Shown here: positions 52,328-61,216 of the stretch, piece by piece
How positions within the stretch are numbered: position 1 is the first letter of the stretch
Layout of the letters: every line of letters begins with the position of its first letter
Assembly: GCA_964544595.1 (NCBI GenBank)
Contig: CAZJBM010000002.1
Span: forward strand, 62,001-126,000
DNA: 64,000 bases
DNA from: JAGBWK01 sp964544595
GTDB lineage: Bacteria; Bacteroidota; Bacteroidia; Bacteroidales; Muribaculaceae
Direction of reading: 5' to 3'
Notes under the pieces: generated by a model
Seen by the model: the letters and a program-made list of their open reading frames with translations, nothing else
The model's database searches: none
Told to the model about the DNA's origin: nothing
Program-made: the position numbers and the translations under genes

Positions 52328-52816
52328 TTATTTAGATGGATTTACGATTGTTTCGTAAGGAGGTATGCTTTCCAGAAACCGATAACTGTCGTTATCGTAA
52401 TCAATGCTGCATACGTAGTGGCTAAGACCGTTGCTCACCGCTAAGAAACTTGCCCGGAGCACCATATTGTAGCGGACAATCTGGTCGAAAACCGATTGCG
52501 TGATGTCGACCGACGGCGCCTTATATTCGATAATCATCAAAGGCTTTCCGTCGCGCCCGAAAACCACCGTGTCGGCTCGTCGGCGAGTGCGATTGAGCAA
52601 CAGCCCCACTTCATTGCCGATTATCGATCTCGGATAGCCTAAATCCTCCGACAGATAATTGACAAAGTTCTGACGAACCCACTCTTCATCGGTAAGTACC
52701 AGCCACTTACGGCGTATGCAATCGAAAACCTCATAGCGGCCGTCATCTTTCTTTTCGATTTTGAGCGGATGACAAGGAAGATTGAGAGCGGTATAGTGGA
52801 AAGATTTGGGTTGCAT
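52328..52816 (-). CDS. Orphan type I restriction HsdR N-terminal domain protein
   Basis: A 162-residue protein that corresponds to the nuclease-like N-terminal domain of HsdR alone, without helicase domains. Seen: LNLPCHPLKIEKKDDGRYEV; WVRQNFVNYLSEDLGYP; and the PD-(D/E)xK pattern RADTVVFGRDG followed by PLMIIEYKAP, with Asp and Glu-x-Lys in place. No hsdM, hsdS or helicase gene is nearby, so it is not a restriction system here. Such stand-alone proteins next to holA are common in Bacteroidota; the role is unknown. It is divergent from holA with a 53-base gap. Confidence 0.88.
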   Translation of the reverse strand: MQPKSFHYTALNLPCHPLKIEKKDDGRYEVFDCIRRKWLVLTDEEWVRQNFVNYLSEDLGYPRSIIGNEVGLLLNRTRRRADTVVFGRDGKPLMIIEYKAPSVDITQSVFDQIVRYNMVLRASFLAVSNGLSHYVCSIDYDNDSYRFLESIPPYETIVNPSK

Positions 52817-52869
52817 ACTTTATAAATATCGCGTAAATTTACAAAATAATTACCAAATACGGAACTACA

Positions 52870-53910
52870 ATGGCTGAAGTTGTGACTTTCACCTCGCTTA
52901 AAAATCAGATATTATCGCGAAAATTCTCTCCGATTTATCTGCTGCACGGAGAGGAGACCTATTATATCGACGAGCTTGTCAAACTGTTTGAGAACGTGCT
53001 TCCGCCCTCGGAGCGCGATTTCAATCAATATATCCTCTATGCCCCGCAGGTTGACCCGGCTACCGTGATGGAGACCTGTCAGCGCTACCCGATGATGTCC
53101 GACTTCCAGATGGTGATTCTCAAAGAGGCGCAGGCCGTCAATGCTAATTATCTTAACGCGCTCGCTCCCTACGCCGCAAACCCCAGCGAGTCAACTATCC
53201 TGGTGATTGCGGCCCGCGGTTTCACTAATAGCGGAAAGGATATAGCTTGCGCCGACTTGAAAAAGAAAATCACGTCGTCGCGCGGCGTTATTTTTGAGTC
53301 AAAGAAACTAAACGAGCGTATGCTCGGCTCGGCTATAGTGGAGTTTATTAAAGGTAAAGGTCTCAACGTTGAGCCTAAGGCTCTTGCCATGCTTCAGGAT
53401 TATGTAGGAAGCGATCTGTCGCGCATATATAATGAGGTAGACAAGCTGACGATGATTCTCGGTAAAGGGGCTATGGTGACCCCTGAAAGTATAGAGAGGA
53501 ATATCGGTGTCAGCAAGGATTACAACACGTTTGAGCTCATTGCGGCGCTTGCCTCCAAAGATGCGGGTAAGGCGTTCAAAATAATCGATTACTTTAAGAA
53601 AAATCCTAAGAACAACCCTGTTCAGCCTGTCGCTTCGCTTCTTTTCAATTACTATTCCAATCTTCTTATCGCGGCTTATTCTAAGGATAAGACCGATGCC
53701 GGGCTGCTTAACCAACTCGGATTTAAATGGCCCCGGCAGCTCGTTGATATCAAAGCCGGATTGCGCTGCTACAATGCTTGGCAGATGATAGCGGCAATAG
53801 ATGCGATTCGCCGGCTCGATGCCGGGTCAAAGGGGCAGGGAAGTAGCTTCAATGCTTATGATCTGCTGCGCGATACGGTTTTCACTCTGCTGACCACTAC
53901 CGGGCGGTAG
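52870..53910 (+). CDS. holA: DNA polymerase III subunit delta
   Basis: Clamp-loader subunit that opens the beta clamp. The 346 residues match HolA. Seen: SPIYLLHGEETYYIDELVKLFE at the N-terminus (about residues 21-42); the RDFNQYILYAPQVDP and PMMSDFQMVILKEAQAV strands of domain I; FESKKLNERML; MLQDYVGSDLSRIYNEVDKL in domain II; and a helical C-terminal domain with QLVDIKAGLRCY. Its 3' end overlaps the convergent nucleotidyltransferase gene by 14 bases. Confidence 0.94.
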   Translation: MAEVVTFTSLKNQILSRKFSPIYLLHGEETYYIDELVKLFENVLPPSERDFNQYILYAPQVDPATVMETCQRYPMMSDFQMVILKEAQAVNANYLNALAPYAANPSESTILVIAARGFTNSGKDIACADLKKKITSSRGVIFESKKLNERMLGSAIVEFIKGKGLNVEPKALAMLQDYVGSDLSRIYNEVDKLTMILGKGAMVTPESIERNIGVSKDYNTFELIAALASKDAGKAFKIIDYFKKNPKNNPVQPVASLLFNYYSNLLIAAYSKDKTDAGLLNQLGFKWPRQLVDIKAGLRCYNAWQMIAAIDAIRRLDAGSKGQGSSFNAYDLLRDTVFTLLTTTGR

Positions 53911-55363
53911 CCTCAGTAGATATGGCTTGTAGCTCCTCGGGATCGGGTTTAAGCCCGAGCTCTTCGCCCTTTTCGAGAATGAGCTTGAGGGCGAGGTTGA
54001 GGTCGTTGGGAGTGTCGCTTTCGAGCAGACATTCCTTTTCGTGGTTTTTGATTTCGCCCACTTCGCGGCTTTGACCGATACCGAACAGCTTCATTATCTG
54101 CGCTCCGTCGATAGGCGGCTGCCAGTTACGCAGATTATCTTTCTCGTTGATTACGCGCATTTTCTCCATTACCAGCTCGAAGTTTTCGAGATGTCGGCGC
54201 ACTTTCTCCGCGTTTTTTGAAGTAATGTCGGCTCTACACAGTGTCATCAGATCTTCGAGATCGTTGCCGCTTTCAAAAATGAGTCGGCGCACTGCCGAGT
54301 CGGTGACTTCCTCCACAAGAGCTATCGGTCGCATGTGGAGCTCCACAAGTTTCTGCACGTATTTGACGCGTTCGTCGAGCGGGAGTTTGAGCCGTCGGAA
54401 TATTTTTGGCACCATTTTAGAGCCGATGAAGTTGTGGTTGTGGAATGTCCAACCTGCCGACGGATCAAATCGTTTGGTCACTGGCTTAGCGATGTCGTGG
54501 AGAAGAGCTGCCCATCTGAGCCAAAGATTATCGGAAGCCGCAGCGACTTTGTCGAGCACTTCCATAGTGTGCAGAAAGTTGTCTTTGTGACCTCTCCCTT
54601 TAACGATTTCAACCCCTGATAGCGCCTTAAGCTCAGGGAAAAATTGGTCGAGCAAGCCCGTGTCGCGCATCAGCATCCAACCGATTGATGGCTTCTTCGA
54701 TGCCATTATCTTGTTTATTTCCACTTCAATGCGTTCCCTTGAAAGAATCTCGATACGATGAGCGTTGCGAGCGATGGCAGCAAGGGTGTCGGGGTCAATG
54801 GCGAAATCGAGCTGTGTGGCGAATCGTATGGCCCTGAACATGCGCAGAGGGTCGTCGGAGAATGTGATGTCGGGGTCGAGCGGAGTGCGTATTACTCTCC
54901 TTTCAAGGTCATCGACGCCGCCGAATCGATCCACAAGCTGGCCAAAACTCTCTGGATTAACTGATACGGCCATAGCGTTGATAGTAAAGTCGCGGCGCGA
55001 AATATCATCGTCAAGCGTGCCGTTTTCCACTATAGGGTTGCGCGAATCGCGATTGTACGACTCTTTACGAGCGCCTACAAACTCATATTCCTTGCCTCTG
55101 AACTTCACTTGAGCCGTGCCGAAATTTTTGAAATATGTGCATTTGGCCCCTCGGCCGAGTTTTTCAGAGACCTTTTGCGCAAGCTCAATCCCAGAGCCGA
55201 CGGTCACGAAGTCGATGTCTTTTGAGCCGCGGTCGAGAAAAAGGTCGCGGACATAGCCGCCAACGACGTATGCCTCCATCCCAAGTCCATCTGCGGCTTC
55301 CCCTACTGTATGAAATATTTTAGCTTTTAGTTTGCTCTTGAAGTCCATCGGTAAAGTTACCAA
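53897..55363 (-). CDS. tRNA nucleotidyltransferase/poly(A) polymerase family protein with HD domain
   Basis: A 488-residue class II polymerase-beta-superfamily enzyme of the CCA-adding type. Seen: AYVVGGYVRDLFLDRGSKDIDFVTVG with the catalytic Asp-x-Asp (about residues 31-56); AQVKFRGKEYEFVGARKESY; DDISRRDFTINAMAVS; and TFSDDPLRMFRAIRFATQL, all classic motifs. The central RNA-binding helices follow, then an HD phosphohydrolase domain (LRWAALLHDIAKP). It should add or repair tRNA 3' CCA, which the window's tRNA-Arg does not encode. The start may alternatively be the Met at about residue 6 (MDFKSKL). Confidence 0.93.
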   Translation of the reverse strand: MVTLPMDFKSKLKAKIFHTVGEAADGLGMEAYVVGGYVRDLFLDRGSKDIDFVTVGSGIELAQKVSEKLGRGAKCTYFKNFGTAQVKFRGKEYEFVGARKESYNRDSRNPIVENGTLDDDISRRDFTINAMAVSVNPESFGQLVDRFGGVDDLERRVIRTPLDPDITFSDDPLRMFRAIRFATQLDFAIDPDTLAAIARNAHRIEILSRERIEVEINKIMASKKPSIGWMLMRDTGLLDQFFPELKALSGVEIVKGRGHKDNFLHTMEVLDKVAAASDNLWLRWAALLHDIAKPVTKRFDPSAGWTFHNHNFIGSKMVPKIFRRLKLPLDERVKYVQKLVELHMRPIALVEEVTDSAVRRLIFESGNDLEDLMTLCRADITSKNAEKVRRHLENFELVMEKMRVINEKDNLRNWQPPIDGAQIMKLFGIGQSREVGEIKNHEKECLLESDTPNDLNLALKLILEKGEELGLKPDPEELQAISTEATAR

Positions 55364-55465
55364 TTACAGTTTGTAAATCTGTGATATTTGACGAATTGCA
55401 GGTGATATGATGCCCTTAGTCAGATCCGTTGTCAGTTTGTTGCGATAAATTAACCCGAAGCTCGA

Positions 55466-56647
55466 TCATAAGGCTCTTAGTTCTTCGGGCGCGGGCGTGA
55501 TACATCTCATCCCCTCAGCGGTGACCACGTATGTGTTTTCGATGCCTACCGCGCCTGTGCCGGGAATCACGAATTTCGGCTCAATGGCTATCACATTGTT
55601 CTCGGCGAGGATGTCGCGGGAGCGGGGAGCTAACACCGGAGCCTCGTTGATTTCAATTCCTACGCCGTGGCCTATGAACCCGGCTTTCTGATGATGCCCC
55701 ATGAAGTAATCTTTCAAGCCGCGGCTTTCAGCCATTTCCAGCGCGAGCTCGTATAGTTCGGAGGCTTTCTTGCCTGGAACGCCGGCTTTGGCACATTTGC
55801 GGCAAATGTCGATCGAACATTCATGTGCTTTCAGAGCCAAGTCGGAAATTTCACCGAGGTAAAAGGTGCGCGTCATATCGGTCATATAGCCGGTAAAATT
55901 GCCGTTGGCATCTACCATTACGCTCATTCCGGGCTTGATAACCGTGTTGTCGGCCCCTACAGGGAGCGACGGGTCGACCCCCGCTCCTCCCATCGCGAAG
56001 TCGAATGGCGTAGGATTGTCGGCATTATCCCCGGCGAGTATGTTGCCCATAAAAAGCTCCATTGAGTCGCCGCTTACCCTGAATTGGCCGAGGCACCCTT
56101 CAAGACGCAGGGCGCGCTCGATTTCGATTTGGAGCTGAAGATCGGTCATCCCTTCGCGAAACAGTTGAGGTATCAGCTGATTTACTTTAACGTGGTGACG
56201 GCCCGACTCTTCAAGTTTGGCTATCTCGTACGGTGTTTTTACAGCCCGCGACTGGCGTATCAACGCGGAGCTGTCGGCAATTTCTACTTCCGGATAATTC
56301 TGCTTGAAATGTTTTGTCAGGCGGTTGAAGTCGGCGACAGCGATAGTGGCGAAATTAATGCCAACTTTCAGTTTCTGCCCCGGGGTATAGGGTAGCTCAA
56401 CGTCTTCATGCTTGCGCGAATACTTCACGTTATGCCCGTCGAGCTTTACGGGGCGTTTTATGAAAGCGGTCACGTTAGCTTGGGCGTCGACAGTGAGCCA
56501 TCCGGCGAATACTCTTCCTGTTAGCCAATATTTCTCGGCATTGCTCGCGATGAGAACCACGTCGAATTCCGATTTTTCAAGCAGTCGGGCGAGCCGCTCG
56601 GCTCTGAGCTGAGCCTCTTCAGCGGGCAAAAGTATGAGATTGTTCAT
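55466..56647 (-). CDS. M24 family metallopeptidase (aminopeptidase P type)
   Basis: A 393-residue pita-bread-fold dimetal peptidase that removes N-terminal residues before proline. The N-terminal creatinase-like domain (SEFDVVLIASNAEKYWLTG) precedes the catalytic domain. Metal-ligand motifs: MVDANGNFTGYMTDMTRTFY with the two Asp; FIGHGVGIEINEAP with His; and VIAIEPKFVIPGTGAVGIENTY with the two Glu. Its ATG overlaps the gldH stop by four bases, making it the last gene of the rny-ricT-gldH operon. Confidence 0.93.
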   Translation of the reverse strand: MNNLILLPAEEAQLRAERLARLLEKSEFDVVLIASNAEKYWLTGRVFAGWLTVDAQANVTAFIKRPVKLDGHNVKYSRKHEDVELPYTPGQKLKVGINFATIAVADFNRLTKHFKQNYPEVEIADSSALIRQSRAVKTPYEIAKLEESGRHHVKVNQLIPQLFREGMTDLQLQIEIERALRLEGCLGQFRVSGDSMELFMGNILAGDNADNPTPFDFAMGGAGVDPSLPVGADNTVIKPGMSVMVDANGNFTGYMTDMTRTFYLGEISDLALKAHECSIDICRKCAKAGVPGKKASELYELALEMAESRGLKDYFMGHHQKAGFIGHGVGIEINEAPVLAPRSRDILAENNVIAIEPKFVIPGTGAVGIENTYVVTAEGMRCITPAPEELRAL

Positions 56648-57132
56648 TTCTTGTCGAGTGTGATGCCAATTTGTTGTATGTCCTGCAGTTTATCGTTGCG
56701 CATGATATGGCGAACGGTTATCATCGCGGGAGAGTGAAGACGAATCGAGGGATATACCGTGTCCGACAGCTGATAGTCGGTGCCGATGCCTCGGCCATAC
56801 CATCGGCCGAACTCATCTGCGAGGGCTATGTTGAACGTGTCGCGACGCTGTCCGATCGAATCTTTAACGGCCACCTCTATATATATGTTGCTGTAAATAT
56901 AGTCGTTGGTATGACGTATGGCCACGGCTAGCGCTCCGTCGAAAACCGAGTCGGTGAGCTCAGGTATAAACGTGATTTTGTCGTTGTAGTCCCAGCCCTC
57001 AGGCGATATGTTGCGGAAATCGCCGTGATAGCCTTCTGTCCCTGCGCAGGCCGTTAAAACACCCGCAGCCAGAAGCGCGGGTGCGCTTTTGGCCGCGAAT
57101 GAAAATATGTGGCTTATTGGGTTCATTGTCAA
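56644..57132 (-). CDS. gldH: Gliding motility lipoprotein GldH
   Basis: The 162-residue lipoprotein has a lipobox LLAAGVLTAC with acylated Cys29. Family features: GYHGDFRNISPEGWDYNDKITFIPEL, read over about residues 33-58; DYIYSNIYIEVAVKDS; DEFGRWYGRGIGTDYQ; and HIMRNDKLQDIQQIGI near the end. GldH is a periplasm-facing lipoprotein first defined in gliding Flavobacteria and kept in non-motile Bacteroidales. Start and stop codons both overlap neighbours by four bases (ricT upstream, M24 peptidase downstream), showing tight operon coupling. Confidence 0.93.
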   Translation of the reverse strand: MTMNPISHIFSFAAKSAPALLAAGVLTACAGTEGYHGDFRNISPEGWDYNDKITFIPELTDSVFDGALAVAIRHTNDYIYSNIYIEVAVKDSIGQRRDTFNIALADEFGRWYGRGIGTDYQLSDTVYPSIRLHSPAMITVRHIMRNDKLQDIQQIGITLDKK

Positions 57133-58652
57133 CTCTCTTGAGTAGGTTGTTTGGGTTGCTGCTTTTGCTGCTCTCCGCCGGGTTGCCGTTGGGCGTTGTC
57201 GCGCTTAGGCTGTCGTTGTTGATTGTCCCCGCGGGGCTGATTCTCGCCGCGCTGACGGTTGCCTTGACGCTGTTGCTGACGGTTGCGGTCGTTGCGCTGC
57301 TGTCGGTTGCCTTTGGGCTGCCCTTCGCCGCGCTGTTGGTTGTCGTTGCGTTGGCGGTTTTTTGACTCGTCGGTCGAAGCTGCCTGCTGATTGGGGGTAC
57401 CGTTTGACTGCTTCTGCTGTTTCTCTTCGGAGTGGGCCGACTCGTCGGGGCGCGGACCCTTCTTTTGCTTAGATTTCTTTTTGCGCTTCTTGTTGTCGAA
57501 GCGGGTCAGGTTATCCTGGTCGAGGATGTCGTTGTATTTCTGGCCTTTGGGCTGCTCCTCGCCGTCGCGTTCGAGCTGCAGGGGCTTCTCGCCCGCTTTG
57601 TTCATCGCGATAATCTCGAAAGCGCGGGCCGCGTCGATAGTGACGAGGTTGGCTGCGATCGACTTATCGGTAGAGTAGGTTATCTCGCGCTTGAACACGT
57701 CGGTCTTGAAGTGGTAGTAGGTCGCGTCGGCTGTTTCGAGGCGCACATCCTTGCCGGGCATACGCTTGACGGCTTCCACGTAGGTGTCGACCTCGAAGTT
57801 GAGGCAGCATTTGAGTTTGGCGCATTGGCCTGCGAGCTTCTGGGGATTGAGTGATATGTCCTGGAAGCGGGCCGCGCTTGTGGCAACCGACACGAAGTTG
57901 GTCATCCAGCTTGAGCAGCAGAGAGGTCGGCCGCAAGGTCCGATACCGCCAATGCGCCCGGCTTCCTGTCGGGCACCTATCTGCTTCATCTCGATACGCA
58001 CCTTGAAAGTCTCGGCGAGCACCTTGATGAGCTGGCGGAAATCGACGCGCTCGTCGGCGATATAATAGAATATCGCTTTGTTGCCGTCGCCCTGATACTC
58101 CACGTCGCCTATCTTCATGTTGAGCTGAAGGCTTTCGGCTATCTTGCGCGAGCGTATCATGGTGGAATTCTCGCGTGCTTTCGCTTCCTCAAATTTCTCC
58201 ATGTCGGCCGGGCGTGCCTTGCGGAACACTCGCTTCAAGTCGTCGGGATTTTTCACTCCGGCTTTCCTCATCTGGAGTTTTACAAGTCGACCGATCATGG
58301 TCACCTGGCCTATGTCGTGGCCCGGAGATGCTTCGACCGCAACCCATTCGCCGATTTCGAGCGGCAGATTAAGTGAGTTTTTGTAGAAGCCTTTTCGGGT
58401 GTTCTTGAAAAGTACCTCTACGAATTCGCAGTCGGCAAATCCGCCGGGTATGTCACCGAGATAGTTGAAGCTGCCGAGCTTGCCTCTCGGTGTCGCGCGA
58501 CGGATCCATGAGCGAGGTTCCAATGAAGGCTGCTCGTCGTTGCCCCCCTGAGCGTCGCCGCCAACGGCAGCTGAATTTGAGGGGGCCTTGACGCTCTCGC
58601 TTTGAGAGTCGGATGCCGGTCGTTTGTTGGTTGTTTCGTCGGGCTTTTCCAT
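57129..58652 (-). CDS. ricT: PSP1-domain RicT-like regulator with long low-complexity tail
   Basis: The 507-residue protein contains the PSP1/RicT core (about 45-340). Cys-rich motifs are visible: GPCGRPLCCSSWMTNFVS and AKLKCCLNFEVDTYVEA, which bind Fe-S clusters with RicA/RicF partners in Bacillus and modulate RNase Y. The neighbourhood fits: the stop of rny overlaps this gene's start, so the putative RNase Y and its regulator are cotranslated. The last approximately 140 residues are an Arg/Gln/Asn/Gly-rich disordered tail (repeated QRQGNRQRGENQPRGDNQQ-like blocks), absent from short homologues, and probably bind RNA. Confidence 0.92.
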   Translation of the reverse strand: MEKPDETTNKRPASDSQSESVKAPSNSAAVGGDAQGGNDEQPSLEPRSWIRRATPRGKLGSFNYLGDIPGGFADCEFVEVLFKNTRKGFYKNSLNLPLEIGEWVAVEASPGHDIGQVTMIGRLVKLQMRKAGVKNPDDLKRVFRKARPADMEKFEEAKARENSTMIRSRKIAESLQLNMKIGDVEYQGDGNKAIFYYIADERVDFRQLIKVLAETFKVRIEMKQIGARQEAGRIGGIGPCGRPLCCSSWMTNFVSVATSAARFQDISLNPQKLAGQCAKLKCCLNFEVDTYVEAVKRMPGKDVRLETADATYYHFKTDVFKREITYSTDKSIAANLVTIDAARAFEIIAMNKAGEKPLQLERDGEEQPKGQKYNDILDQDNLTRFDNKKRKKKSKQKKGPRPDESAHSEEKQQKQSNGTPNQQAASTDESKNRQRNDNQQRGEGQPKGNRQQRNDRNRQQQRQGNRQRGENQPRGDNQQRQPKRDNAQRQPGGEQQKQQPKQPTQES

Positions 58653-60190
58653 TATTTGGCGAAGCTTACGGCGCGGGTCTCGCGGATTACGGTGATTTTA
58701 ACTTGGCCGGGATATGTCATCTCGTCCTGAATGCGCTTGGCTATTTCGGTCGAAAGCTGTTCGGTCTCGACGTCGTCGATCTTGTCCGCGCCTACGATCA
58801 CGCGGAGTTCGCGACCTGCCTGTATAGCGTAGGTCTTGATAACGCCGGGGTAGGAGAGGGCAAGCTGTTCGAGGTCGTTAAGACGCTTGATATATGCCTC
58901 GACGATTTCGCGGCGAGCGCCGGGACGCGCTCCTGAAATGGCGTCGCATACTTGAACAATCGGGGCTAAAAGCGACGTTTGCTCAATCTCGTCGTGGTGA
59001 GCGCCGATAGCGTTGCAGATTTCGGGTTTTTCCTTATATTTTTCGGCTATCTTCATGCCGAGGATAGCGTGGGGCAATTCGGGCTCTTCGTCGGGCACTT
59101 TGCCAATATCGTGGAGAAGACCCGCGCGACGCGCCTTCTTGGGGTTCAGGCCAAGCTCAGATGCCATTGTCGCGCAGAGATTGGCGGTCTCGCGGGCGTG
59201 CTGGAGAAGGTTCTGGCCGTAGCTTGAGCGATATTTCATTTTGCCGATAAGACGTATCAGGTCGGGGTGCAAGCCGTGGATGCCGAGGTCGATTGCCGTG
59301 CGCTTGCCGGTCTCGATGATTTCCTCCTCAATCTGCTTGCGCACCTTATTGACCACTTCCTCGATGCGGGCCGGGTGAATACGGCCGTCGGTGACGAGCT
59401 GATGAAGAGCGAGGCGGGCTATTTCGCGGCGCACGGGGTCAAAGCCTGAGAGGACAATCGCCTCTGGAGTGTCGTCGACGATGATTTCGATGCCGGTGGC
59501 AGCTTCGAGAGCGCGTATGTTGCGACCTTCGCGTCCAATGATGCGACCCTTTATTTCGTCAGAGTCGATGTGGAATACAGTCACTGAATTTTCGATGGCG
59601 GTCTCGGTGGCGACGCGCTGAATTGTCTGCACCACTATGCGCTTGGCTTCCTTGTTGGCGGTGAGGCGCGCGTCGTCCATAATATCGTTGATATAGGAGG
59701 CTGCTGCTGTCTTGGCTTCATCTTTCAGCGACTCGACGAGTTTTTCCTTAGCCTCTTCCGACGAAAGGCCTGAGATGTGCTCCAGGGTTTCGCGGGCCGA
59801 GCGACGCAGCTTTTCGTACTCCTCTTTTTTTGCCTCGGCTACAGCAAACTGCTTGTCGAGGTCGGCACGAGTGGCGTCAATCTCGTTTTTGGCGCGCTGA
59901 TTTTCGCTCTGCTGCTGGTTGAGCTGTATTTCGCGCTGTTTGAGCTGAGCCTCTTTCGACTGGATGCGCGAGAAGCGTTGGTTGGCCTGCTTTTCTGCCT
60001 CTGCTTTAATCTTGATTTCTTCCTCTTTGGCCTCGAGAATCTTGTTTTTCTTAAGCACTTCAGCCTCGCGCTGAGCCTCTTCTACGATTTCCTTTGCGCG
60101 GCTGGTGGCCTTTGACTTCTGGATCGCGAGGGCAACGAAATAGCCTATAAGAAGGCAGGCAAGTGCCACGATTACGTAAATGATTTGCAT
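58652..60190 (-). CDS. rny: Ribonuclease Y
   Basis: Membrane-anchored endoribonuclease that initiates mRNA decay. The start at 60190 (MQIIYVIVALACLLIGYFVA) is used; an open extension upstream to 60277 runs through a structured RNA element and is unlikely. Seen in order: one N-terminal membrane helix; a long Glu/Lys/Gln coiled coil (to about 190); a KH domain (IKGRIIGREGRNIRALEAAT); and an HD domain (RAGLLHDIGKVPDEE) with metal-binding His-Asp. The 512 residues match the family. It shares a one-base overlap with ricT and lies in an operon with gldH and the M24 peptidase. Confidence 0.96.
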   Translation of the reverse strand: MQIIYVIVALACLLIGYFVALAIQKSKATSRAKEIVEEAQREAEVLKKNKILEAKEEEIKIKAEAEKQANQRFSRIQSKEAQLKQREIQLNQQQSENQRAKNEIDATRADLDKQFAVAEAKKEEYEKLRRSARETLEHISGLSSEEAKEKLVESLKDEAKTAAASYINDIMDDARLTANKEAKRIVVQTIQRVATETAIENSVTVFHIDSDEIKGRIIGREGRNIRALEAATGIEIIVDDTPEAIVLSGFDPVRREIARLALHQLVTDGRIHPARIEEVVNKVRKQIEEEIIETGKRTAIDLGIHGLHPDLIRLIGKMKYRSSYGQNLLQHARETANLCATMASELGLNPKKARRAGLLHDIGKVPDEEPELPHAILGMKIAEKYKEKPEICNAIGAHHDEIEQTSLLAPIVQVCDAISGARPGARREIVEAYIKRLNDLEQLALSYPGVIKTYAIQAGRELRVIVGADKIDDVETEQLSTEIAKRIQDEMTYPGQVKITVIRETRAVSFAK

Positions 60191-60202
60191 TGGTATGATA
60201 GT

Positions 60203-60299
60203 AAATAAAAAATCGCACTCGGTGTCAGAGAGCTGTGCTTGGCGCGGAATCGCGTGTGGGGATGCGATGGCAGCCAAGGGCCGTTTGACTCAGGGTGCG
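60203..60299 (-). ncRNA. Candidate structured RNA with intrinsic terminator between zapA and rny
   Basis: Read on the minus strand, CGCAC near 60299-60295 pairs with GTGCG (60218-60214), followed by ATTTTTTATTT. Inside are TCA/TGA, then CTTGGC/GCCAAG and an apical ATCGC/GCGAT hairpin with a 10-base loop, separated by internal loops. The result is a long rod closed at the base and ended by a U-tract, 13 bases before the rny ATG. It could be a stand-alone small RNA or an attenuator of rny. Its place just downstream of zapA resembles that of 6S RNA in other phyla, but it is much shorter than 6S and that identity is not claimed. Confidence 0.45.
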
Positions 60300-60436
60300 G
60301 GAAAAATGTATTGTTTTTAAGTCTCGGCTGACGCTTTCTGAAGGCGCCAGAGAGGAGAGGGAGAAGCGGAAGGAGAGGTTGGCTATGACGATAAAAAAAT
60401 CAGAAACTGCGAGATGTCTGTTGCGATTAGCCTTTG

Positions 60437-60733
60437 CTAAATCGGCTTTTCGTCGAGGAGTATCTTATCGAGGTCGTTTTCAAATTTTTCGATGGCGGCG
60501 AGAGTGTCTTCCTGACGCTTATTCAGCACGGTGAAGAGCTTGGCGAACTGGAATGCGACCATTCCGAGAACCTCGTGAGAGGTTTTGTCGGTGAATTTGG
60601 CCGACCAGGAGCGCCAAAGGCGGTTGACGTTGTATTCGGCTTCGCGGATAGCGGCCTCGTCATCGCGTTTTATTTCGAGGGCGAAAGGCGGCAGCTCGGC
60701 GATTCTGATTGTTATGTTGAGTTTATCTGTCAT
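60437..60733 (-). CDS. zapA: Cell division protein ZapA
   Basis: A 98-residue FtsZ-ring-associated protein. It begins MTDKLNITIRIAELPPFALEI and includes AAIREAEYNVNRLWRSW, then a C-terminal coiled coil (LAAIEKFENDLDKILL) as usual for ZapA, which bundles FtsZ filaments. A small coiled-coil gene lies nine bases upstream, typical of Bacteroidota. Confidence 0.9.
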   Translation of the reverse strand: MTDKLNITIRIAELPPFALEIKRDDEAAIREAEYNVNRLWRSWSAKFTDKTSHEVLGMVAFQFAKLFTVLNKRQEDTLAAIEKFENDLDKILLDEKPI

Positions 60734-60742
60734 CGCTTATTC

Positions 60743-61036
60743 TCAATCGTTGAGTTGAGATATGCATTTGTCGATTTCCCACACTAATTCGGAAATGAAT
60801 TCGCGGGCTTTCTGGGCATCGCCGGCCGAAAATTCCACTATTGATGCTATTTTGAGATATTCGACCTGAGTGGCGAGCTGCTCAGCTGCTTTTTTCGACT
60901 CTTCGAGCTGCTTCGTCAGTTGCTCAACTTCGGCGAGAGCCTGGTCGCGCTGCTCTACGGCGAGATGGTAGCGTTGCGTTACCATAGCCGCTTTGGCTGT
61001 GACTGAGGCTAATCGTTGTTGGAAACTGTCGGGCAT
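60743..61036 (-). CDS. Small coiled-coil protein upstream of zapA
   Basis: The 97 residues are almost entirely coiled coil (YHLAVEQRDQALAEVEQLTK, then KKAAEQLATQVEYLKIAS) with a helical C-terminus (FISELVWEIDKCISQL). It resembles ZapB-like or Bacteroidota-specific zapA partners by position and architecture only; no sequence family was recognised. It is cotranscribed with zapA. Confidence 0.75.
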   Translation of the reverse strand: MPDSFQQRLASVTAKAAMVTQRYHLAVEQRDQALAEVEQLTKQLEESKKAAEQLATQVEYLKIASIVEFSAGDAQKAREFISELVWEIDKCISQLND

Positions 61037-61216
61037 CGTGAAGTCGGTTGTCTAATTCTTTCCAAATTTACGACAAATGTAAAAATAAATTTGGAAACCC
61101 CCAAGCCCAACCCTAAAAAATTGCCTAAAAAACTTCCGCGTCGATGTTTTTCATTCAACCGACCCATAGTAATCTGATAAGTCAGCCGCCAATCGGAGCG
61201 ACGGGGATTATGCATA

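Noticed and set aside
52328..52816. Type I restriction-modification system
   Set aside because: Only an isolated HsdR N-terminal domain is present; methylase, specificity and helicase parts are missing from the surrounding sequence.
57081..57365. Very hydrophobic Leu/Val-rich plus-strand frame that looks like a membrane protein
   Set aside because: It is the antisense of the Arg/Gln/Asn-rich RicT tail, whose reverse complement necessarily encodes Leu/Val runs.
60203..60299. 6S RNA assignment
   Set aside because: The location after zapA is suggestive, but the element is about 100 bases, roughly half the usual size, and no clear central bubble or pRNA template could be identified.
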